Assembly (NCBI GenBank): GCA_030152675.1
Contig: JASLIY010000131.1
Span: forward strand, 1-10,578
Origin: Acinetobacter sp.
Lineage (GTDB): Bacteria; Pseudomonadota; Gammaproteobacteria; Pseudomonadales; Moraxellaceae
Direction: 5' to 3'
Length of the DNA stretch: 10,578 nt
Shown one piece after another: positions 6,511 to 10,578 of the stretch. Under the pieces are notes generated by a model. That model was not told where the DNA came from and did no database searches. It saw only the letters and a program-made list of their open reading frames with translations. The position numbers and the translations under genes were made by a program. Position 1 is the first letter of the stretch. Every line of letters starts with the position of its first letter.

Positions 6511-7899
6511 ATGACTCAACAAGCGCATCAAGGTCTCAAACCTGAATTTCGTTTATTGGTGTTTTTGGTGTCCATTGGCTTTTTTATGCAAGGTCTGGAT
6601 ACCACGATTATTAATACCGCCTTGCCAGCCATGGCAGAAAGCTTGGCGGTTAATCCGTTGAGCATGCACAATGTCGTGATTAGTTATGTGCTCGCAGTTG
6701 CCACCTTTATCCCCCTCAGTGGTTGGCTGGCTGATCGCTTTGGGATTCGACACGTCTTTATCGCTGCGATCGTGATTTTCACCTTGGGCTCTTTGGGCTG
6801 TGGGTTGTCACAAAACTATGAGCAACTGATTGGCTTTCGGATCGTGCAAGGCATCGGCGGTGCATTACTGATGCCGGTCGGCCGGCTGGCACTGCTCAAA
6901 CTGATCCCACGCGAACAGTTTCTGGCAGCCATGAGTTTAATGAGCTTGGCTGGCTTAATCGGTCCATTGATCGGGCCTATGGTCGGCGGTTGGTTGGTCG
7001 AATACACCAGTTGGCACTGGATCTTTCTGATCAATATTCCAATGGGAATTTTGGGCGTCTTGGTCAGCTTTAAAGCCATGCCAAATCTCACTGAAGCACG
7101 GGTAAAACGTTTTGATCTCAGTGGTTTTGTGCTACTCGCGATCGCCATGATCGGTCTGGCCTTGGGGATTGAAAGTCTCGCCGCAGCCTCGAAAACTCGA
7201 ATGTTTAGCTTGAGCCTGCTTGGGGCGGGTCTGTTGGCGATGTTGTGCTATGCCTATCATGCGCACAGTCATCAAAATGCACTATTTCGCAGTAAGTTAT
7301 TTAAAAACAAAGTCTATACCATCGGCATCTTGGGCAACTTTTTTGCCCGCTTAAGTGGCAATGCGATTCCCTTCTTGATGCCCTTGATGCTGCAAGTGGC
7401 TTTTGGGATTTCGCCATTGATCACCGGCCTGATGATGACTCCGATCGTACTCGGTTCGCTATTTTCCAAACCGATCATCCGGCCGATGATTCAACGCTTT
7501 GGCTATCGACAGTTTTTGTTGATCAATACTTTATTACTAGGACTGTGTATTGCCAGTTTTGCGCTGACCACCGCAGAGACACCTGAAACGCTACGCGCCC
7601 TGCATTTCTTTGTCTTTGGGGTACTGAACTCCTTACAATTCGTGAGTATGAATACCCTGACCCTCAAAGATCTACCGCAACAAGATGCCAGTAGTGGCAA
7701 TAGTTTTTTGTCCATGATTATGATGTTGTCCATGAGTATTGCCGTGGCACTGGCAAGTACCTTGCTGAACTATTTCACCCATCTTGAAGTGACCCAAAAT
7801 GTCACCTCGGCCTTCCATTGGTCCTTTATCTGTCTCGGCGCGATCAACGTTATTGCAGCATGGACCTTCTGGCAGATTCCCAAGGATCAAGCGCTATGA
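6511..7899 (+). CDS. DHA2-type MFS drug:H+ antiporter (HsrA/EmrB-like)
   Basis: This 462-residue polytopic inner-membrane exporter has about 14 hydrophobic segments, as expected for the DHA2 family. The family motifs are visible: D1-like LDTTIINTALPAM (29-41), motif A GWLADRFGIRHVF (71-83), motif B RIVQGIGGA (110-118) and motif C GPLIGPMVGG (151-160), the antiporter signature. The later segments FLMPLMLQVAFG and TLKDLPQQDASSGNS closely match recalled E. coli HsrA (YieO). Proton-driven export of a toxic or waste compound is therefore expected, but the substrate cannot be inferred. There is no membrane-fusion partner gene, so it probably acts alone. No good Shine-Dalgarno precedes ATG 6511; the start is chosen because the N-terminus then has the family length. 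Its stop overlaps the start of the GH25 gene (ATGA), indicating one operon and translational coupling. Confidence 0.92.
   Translation: MTQQAHQGLKPEFRLLVFLVSIGFFMQGLDTTIINTALPAMAESLAVNPLSMHNVVISYVLAVATFIPLSGWLADRFGIRHVFIAAIVIFTLGSLGCGLSQNYEQLIGFRIVQGIGGALLMPVGRLALLKLIPREQFLAAMSLMSLAGLIGPLIGPMVGGWLVEYTSWHWIFLINIPMGILGVLVSFKAMPNLTEARVKRFDLSGFVLLAIAMIGLALGIESLAAASKTRMFSLSLLGAGLLAMLCYAYHAHSHQNALFRSKLFKNKVYTIGILGNFFARLSGNAIPFLMPLMLQVAFGISPLITGLMMTPIVLGSLFSKPIIRPMIQRFGYRQFLLINTLLLGLCIASFALTTAETPETLRALHFFVFGVLNSLQFVSMNTLTLKDLPQQDASSGNSFLSMIMMLSMSIAVALASTLLNYFTHLEVTQNVTSAFHWSFICLGAINVIAAWTFWQIPKDQAL
7882..7886 (+). promoter_or_regulatory. Ribosome binding site of the GH25 gene inside the MFS gene
   Basis: AAGGA lies nine bases before ATG 7896 within the last codons of the MFS gene. 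It supports 7896 rather than the upstream in-frame ATG at 7818 as the GH25 start. Confidence 0.65.
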
Positions 7900-8687
7900 G
7901 CCAAGCCCCACACGCAGCCTTAAGCACGCGCTCTTTGCGGCGCATGCTGCAACAGCGTCTCTCACTACTGCTGAGCATGATGTTGTTACTGATCCAAGGA
8001 TCAAGCAGTTGGGCCACGGCACAATCGACCACAGATCCCACGGCACAGTCCTATCCCATCAAGGGCTTTGACGTGTCGCATCATCAAGGCAAAATTCAAT
8101 GGTCGTTGATCTCGCCGCAGCAGTATCAGTTTGTCTATCTCAAAGCCACCGAAGGGGGTGATTTTAATGACCGTCAGTTTCAGGACAATTGGCTGGCGGC
8201 ACGTGAACAAGGCTTACAGGTCGGGGCGTACCATTTTTTTCGGCTCTGTGGTGATGGCGAAGCGCAAGCTCGGCACTTTATCCAAACCGTGCCCAACAAG
8301 GCCAATGCCCTGCCCCCAGTCATTGATCTTGAATATGACAGCGCCTGCATCAACAGCAGCAGCCAAGAAAAATTACTCAAACACATCCGCGTCATGCATG
8401 ATCGTCTTTATCAACACTATGCCAAGCAACCGATTTTCTATACCACACCCAACTTTTATCACATCGTTCTCAAAGGGCATTTTGCGCAGACACCGATCTG
8501 GATCAGAGATTATCAATCCGCGCATCCAGCGCCACAGCCGCAATGGTTGTTTTGGCAGCACAGCAATCAAGGCAAGATCAAGGGCATCTCAACCCAAGTC
8601 GATCTGAATGTTTTTCATGGTTCAGCTCAGGCATGGGCGCAATTTTTACAACAGCGCGCTCGCCCCATACAATCAGCTGAAAAATAA
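7896..8687 (+). CDS. Secreted GH25 lysozyme-like (N-acetylmuramidase) protein
   Basis: This 263-residue protein begins with a long signal or anchor sequence: basic residues RRMLQQR, then a hydrophobic core LSLLLSMMLLLIQG (about 22-35) and a possible signal peptidase I site after ATA near residue 42. The glycoside hydrolase family 25 domain follows, from about 53 to 250. The GH25 acidic residues are all present: D59 in GFDVSHHQG, D144 and E146 in PPVIDLEYD, and D236 in QVDLNVF. The domain-typical KATEGGDFNDRQF and GAYHFF segments are also intact. The family cleaves the beta-1,4 bond between N-acetylmuramic acid and N-acetylglucosamine in peptidoglycan. A complete catalytic set and an export signal point to an active periplasmic or secreted wall hydrolase. 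Its start overlaps the stop of the MFS gene (ATGA), so expression is probably coupled to the exporter. No terminator is seen before dinB. Confidence 0.9.
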   Translation: MSQAPHAALSTRSLRRMLQQRLSLLLSMMLLLIQGSSSWATAQSTTDPTAQSYPIKGFDVSHHQGKIQWSLISPQQYQFVYLKATEGGDFNDRQFQDNWLAAREQGLQVGAYHFFRLCGDGEAQARHFIQTVPNKANALPPVIDLEYDSACINSSSQEKLLKHIRVMHDRLYQHYAKQPIFYTTPNFYHIVLKGHFAQTPIWIRDYQSAHPAPQPQWLFWQHSNQGKIKGISTQVDLNVFHGSAQAWAQFLQQRARPIQSAEK

Positions 8688-8761
8688 AGCCGTAGCAAAA
8701 TATGAAACCCAGCTGTGAAGGATGGCTAAGGCCATGACAAAAGCTGAATTTTGCAGTGAAA

Positions 8762-8788
8762 TTGACTTAAAATAAGCCTATCTATGCT
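8762..8788 (+). promoter_or_regulatory. Weak candidate promoter of dinB
   Basis: TTGACT (8762-8767) is followed by TATGCT (8783-8788) after a short 15-base spacer. Transcription would begin near 8795, exactly at the first possible ATG, so the message would have almost no leader. No LexA-type SOS box is seen, which agrees with the known absence of LexA in Acinetobacter. Confidence 0.25.
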
Positions 8789-8806
8789 GTTAACATGGCG
8801 TCTTGC

Positions 8807-9871
8807 ATGAGAAAAATTATCCATATCGACATGGATGCCTTTTATGCATCGGTCGAATTACGTGAACATCCTGAACTCAGGGATCAACCGGTGGTGATCG
8901 CCTCACATCATCCGCGCGCCGTCATCGCGGCAGCGTCCTATCCTGCGCGGGCATTTGGTCTACGTTCTGCGATGTCGATGACACAGGCACGCAAATGCTG
9001 CCCACAGGTGGTGGTGCTTGAACCCAACTTTGATAAATATCGGGCGGTCTCGGCACAGATCCATCAAATTTTTCAGTGCTATACCCCGATCATTGAACCA
9101 CTGTCACTGGATGAAGCTTATCTTGATGTCAGCACCAATCTCAAAAATATGCCCAGTGCCACCGAAGTTGCGATGGCGATCCAAGCCGATATCCTGCAAC
9201 AGACTGGACTCACCGCCTCTGCTGGCGTAGCACCGAATAAATTTCTGGCCAAAATCGCCTCTGACTGGCACAAGCCGCATGGGATTTTCATCATCAAGCC
9301 CAAGCAGATCCAAGCCTTTATCAAGGATTTGCCACTGACTAAAATTCCGGGCGTCGGCCGCGTGACAGCAGAAAAGCTCAAAGCCTTAAACCTGATTACC
9401 CTCGGCGATGTGCAACAAGTTGAGCAAAATCTATTGCTGCAACATTTTGGTAAATACGGACTACAACTTTATCTCTATGCCCAAGGCATCGATGAACGTC
9501 CGGTCGAGGCGGAACGGCAACGACAGCAGATCTCCAAAGAAACCACCTTCGATCAAGACCTGAGCTTGGCAGAGTGTTTGGCGCACTGGCCAAAGTTAAT
9601 CGATCGGGTCTGGTCCAATCTCAGTCAGAAGCAACTTCAGGCACGTGGGATTAGCGTCAAACTCAAACTGAATAACTTTCGGGTCATTCAACACAGCAAA
9701 AGTTTTAAGCAAGCCTTTCAAAATGCTTCAGATCTGCATAGCTTGCTGACGCAATTATTAGATGAGATGCAGATCGACACTCAGGATCGATTTCGTCTAA
9801 TCGGGATCGGAGTTTACCAACTCAGCGAGGCACAGTCTGACCCACAACTTTCGCTGTGGTCGACGCTGTAG
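8807..9871 (+). CDS. dinB: DNA polymerase IV (Y-family translesion polymerase)
   Basis: This 354-residue translesion DNA polymerase has the Y-family domains in order. The palm and fingers begin with IHIDMDAF: metal-binding D8, with F12 and Y13 at the steric-gate position. The second catalytic motif SLDEAYLDV carries D102 and E103. The thumb helix-hairpin-helix [13 protein letters not shown] covers about 179-191, and the little-finger domain follows to about 340. The C-terminus has QLSLW at 347-351, a close variant of the QLxLF beta-clamp-binding peptide. Length agrees with E. coli DinB (351 aa). The start at 8807 (MRKII) matches relatives; an ATG 12 bases upstream at 8795 would add MASC. Neither has a good ribosome site. 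It inserts nucleotides opposite damaged bases and promotes mutagenesis. It lies about 107 bases after the GH25 gene with no obvious terminator, so read-through is possible. Confidence 0.95.
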   Translation: MRKIIHIDMDAFYASVELREHPELRDQPVVIASHHPRAVIAAASYPARAFGLRSAMSMTQARKCCPQVVVLEPNFDKYRAVSAQIHQIFQCYTPIIEPLSLDEAYLDVSTNLKNMPSATEVAMAIQADILQQTGLTASAGVAPNKFLAKIASDWHKPHGIFIIKPKQIQAFIKDLPLTKIPGVGRVTAEKLKALNLITLGDVQQVEQNLLLQHFGKYGLQLYLYAQGIDERPVEAERQRQQISKETTFDQDLSLAECLAHWPKLIDRVWSNLSQKQLQARGISVKLKLNNFRVIQHSKSFKQAFQNASDLHSLLTQLLDEMQIDTQDRFRLIGIGVYQLSEAQSDPQLSLWSTL

Positions 9872-9952
9872 CAGTTGCGACATGACATCTCCCCCAAATG
9901 CATGACAGCACTTCGATCGCAAAGCCCTGATGATGCTCCTTATGCTCCAAGT

Positions 9953-10000
9953 TTGACTAAAACTTAGTCAATCGAATGCAATTCGACCAAAGTTCGGTTA
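9953..10000. repeat. Two related operator-like dyads 30 bp apart with a third dyad between
   Basis: TTGACTAAAACTTAGTCAA (9953-9971) is a perfect 8-bp dyad around AAC. TCGAATGCAATTCGA (9972-9986) is a perfect 6-bp dyad. ACCAAAGTTCGGT (9986-9998) is a dyad with one mismatched pair. The 16-mers starting at 9955 and 9985 match at 10 positions, and all six differences are transitions. The outer two are centred 30 bp apart, close to three helical turns. Confidence 0.6.
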
Positions 10001-10041
10001 TTTTATGCACCACAAGCGAAAATTTAGTGTAGTCTTAGCCC

Positions 10042-10148
10042 TGCCCATATTTATCCAATCTGGGCAAAGAGATGCTAAACAATACCGTTCATTTAGCATA
10101 TTGTCCTGTGATTGACGTGACGATCCAATCCGATTAATGACAGGACAA
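10042..10148. repeat. Three consecutive inverted repeats, candidate structured RNA
   Basis: TGCCCA (10042-10047) pairs with TGGGCA (10061-10066). ATGCTAAA (10072-10079) pairs with TTTAGCAT (10092-10099). TTGTCCTGT (10101-10109) pairs with ACAGGACAA (10140-10148) around a 30-base loop that can itself pair GATTG with CAATC. All arms are perfect and the second and third elements are one base apart. Confidence 0.55.
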
Positions 10149-10328
10149 ACTCGTGATCGCATCTCTCTGTTTCTCCTCCCCGCCGCGATAACGGCACTTG
10201 CGACACGCGCTCGCAATCGACTGCACAATCTTGCTTGATCTTCATCACAATCAAATCGCTCAAATACGTTGAAAAACGCTAAAAAATGATTCTCTATGCA
10301 CGCATATTGATCTAAGCTCTGCTAAGCG

Positions 10329-10356
10329 TTGACAGATGAGCGAAGAATGCTCTAAA
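10329..10356 (+). promoter_or_regulatory. Candidate promoter of the response-regulator gene
   Basis: A consensus TTGACA (10329-10334) is followed after 16 bases by TCTAAA (10351-10356), with a TGC extended -10 element directly upstream (10348-10350). Transcription would start near 10363, giving a leader of about 40 bases before ATG 10403. Confidence 0.5.
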
Positions 10357-10402
10357 TCATCAACTGACTATTTCGCCTTGTGACTATCAACTTGACTGCC
10401 TT

Positions 10403-10578
10403 ATGAATGAGCCCAAAAAAATCCTCTGTATCGAAGATGATGCTGCGATCCTAATGCCGCTGCGTTATGCACTAGAACGCGAAGACTGGCAAGTGATTTG
10501 GGCCAATACTGGCCAACAGGCGATTACCTTGGTTGAGCAACAGGATTTTGATTTTATTATCTTGGATGTGGGCTTGCC
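10403..10578 (+). CDS. creB: OmpR-family response regulator, probable CreB (5' partial)
   Basis: The first 58 codons and part of the next form the start of a CheY-like receiver domain. The acidic pocket is E11-D12-D13 in ILCIEDDAAI, and the phospho-acceptor is D55 in IILDVGLP, where the window ends. The receiver should pass a phosphate from a sensor kinase to a DNA-binding domain lying outside the window. The LDVGLP motif and the ILxxEDDxAI...LxYALExE pattern are close to CreB of enterobacteria and pseudomonads, where CreB works with the kinase CreC and often CreD, but the output domain is not visible, so the name is tentative. Start ATG 10403 gives the standard distance to the first strand. 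No clear Shine-Dalgarno precedes it. It probably has its own promoter at 10329-10356. Confidence 0.85.
   Translation, partial: MNEPKKILCIEDDAAILMPLRYALEREDWQVIWANTGQQAITLVEQQDFDFIILDVGL

Larger units (their letters stand above)
9872..10402. other. Hairpin-rich intergenic region between dinB and creB
   Basis: No convincing coding sequence lies in these 531 bases. From 9953 to 10216 the DNA carries a run of inverted repeats: 9953-9971, 9972-9986, 9986-9998 (one mismatch), 10042-10066, 10072-10099, 10101-10148, 10182-10195 and 10198-10216. None is followed by a T tract, so they are not ordinary terminators. A good promoter for the response regulator lies at 10329-10356. The region does not show conserved segments of RNase P RNA, tmRNA, 6S or SRP RNA. 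Confidence 0.6.

Noticed and set aside
7818..7895. Upstream in-frame start for the GH25 protein
   Set aside because: It would add 26 residues lying inside the MFS gene and bury the signal peptide; the Shine-Dalgarno at 7882-7886 and the ATGA overlap support 7896.
8688..8794. LexA or UmuDAb-type SOS operator before dinB
   Set aside because: No CTGT-N8-ACAG pattern and no long AT-rich dyad of the Acinetobacter SOS type is present in the gap.
9998..10228. 76-codon - strand frame in the dinB-creB gap
   Set aside because: It starts with TTG, has no ribosome site, shows an Arg/Cys-rich arbitrary composition and overlaps the inverted-repeat cluster.
10220..10402. CreB-type direct repeat (TTCAC-N6-TTCAC) for autoregulation of creB
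   Set aside because: Only scattered TTCA-like fragments are present; no pair with the required spacing was found.

Overview
The window reads as a chromosomal segment of a gammaproteobacterium, most likely Acinetobacter or a close Moraxellaceae relative. This is inferred from recalled resemblance of the DinB, TRIC-family, YchJ and CreB-like proteins to Acinetobacter/gammaproteobacterial versions and from the moderate base composition; no search was run. There are no rRNA or tRNA genes, insertion sequences, prophage genes or CRISPR arrays. It looks like core or near-core chromosome rather than an island.

Layout, left to right. A possible gene tail on the + strand (about 1-59) converges on yicG (TRIC/UPF0126 membrane protein, - strand), which follows ychJ (SEC-C zinc-motif protein, - strand). 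The ~290-base gap before the next gene holds a 9-bp tandem repeat, a candidate ychJ promoter and a strong terminator for a large TerC/CBS/CorC-domain membrane protein, also on the - strand. The terC-like gene has a 5' leader with extensive inverted-repeat structure. After a 450-base divergent gap comes a LOG-family nucleotide phosphoribohydrolase (+). It converges, across a bidirectional terminator, on a large choice-of-anchor I family lipoprotein (-). A second divergent gap leads to a DHA2-type (HsrA-like) MFS exporter (+), translationally coupled through an ATGA overlap to a secreted GH25 lysozyme-like protein (+). Next is dinB (DNA polymerase IV, +). A 530-base gap crowded with inverted repeats follows, and the window ends in the first 58 codons of an OmpR-family response regulator resembling CreB (+).

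Most genes are independent housekeeping or stress functions: cation/metal-related membrane proteins, purine/cytokinin-type nucleotide hydrolysis, efflux, cell-wall hydrolysis, translesion synthesis and two-component signalling. The best-supported transcription units are ychJ-yicG, monocistronic terC-like, monocistronic LOG, the monocistronic anchor-I lipoprotein, and MFS-GH25 (possibly running on into dinB). The parts least explained by ordinary annotation are non-coding: the folded leader of the terC-like gene (3168-3261), the hairpin-rich dinB-creB gap (9953-10216) and the 9-bp repeat array (1368-1412). No clearly novel multi-gene system is visible.
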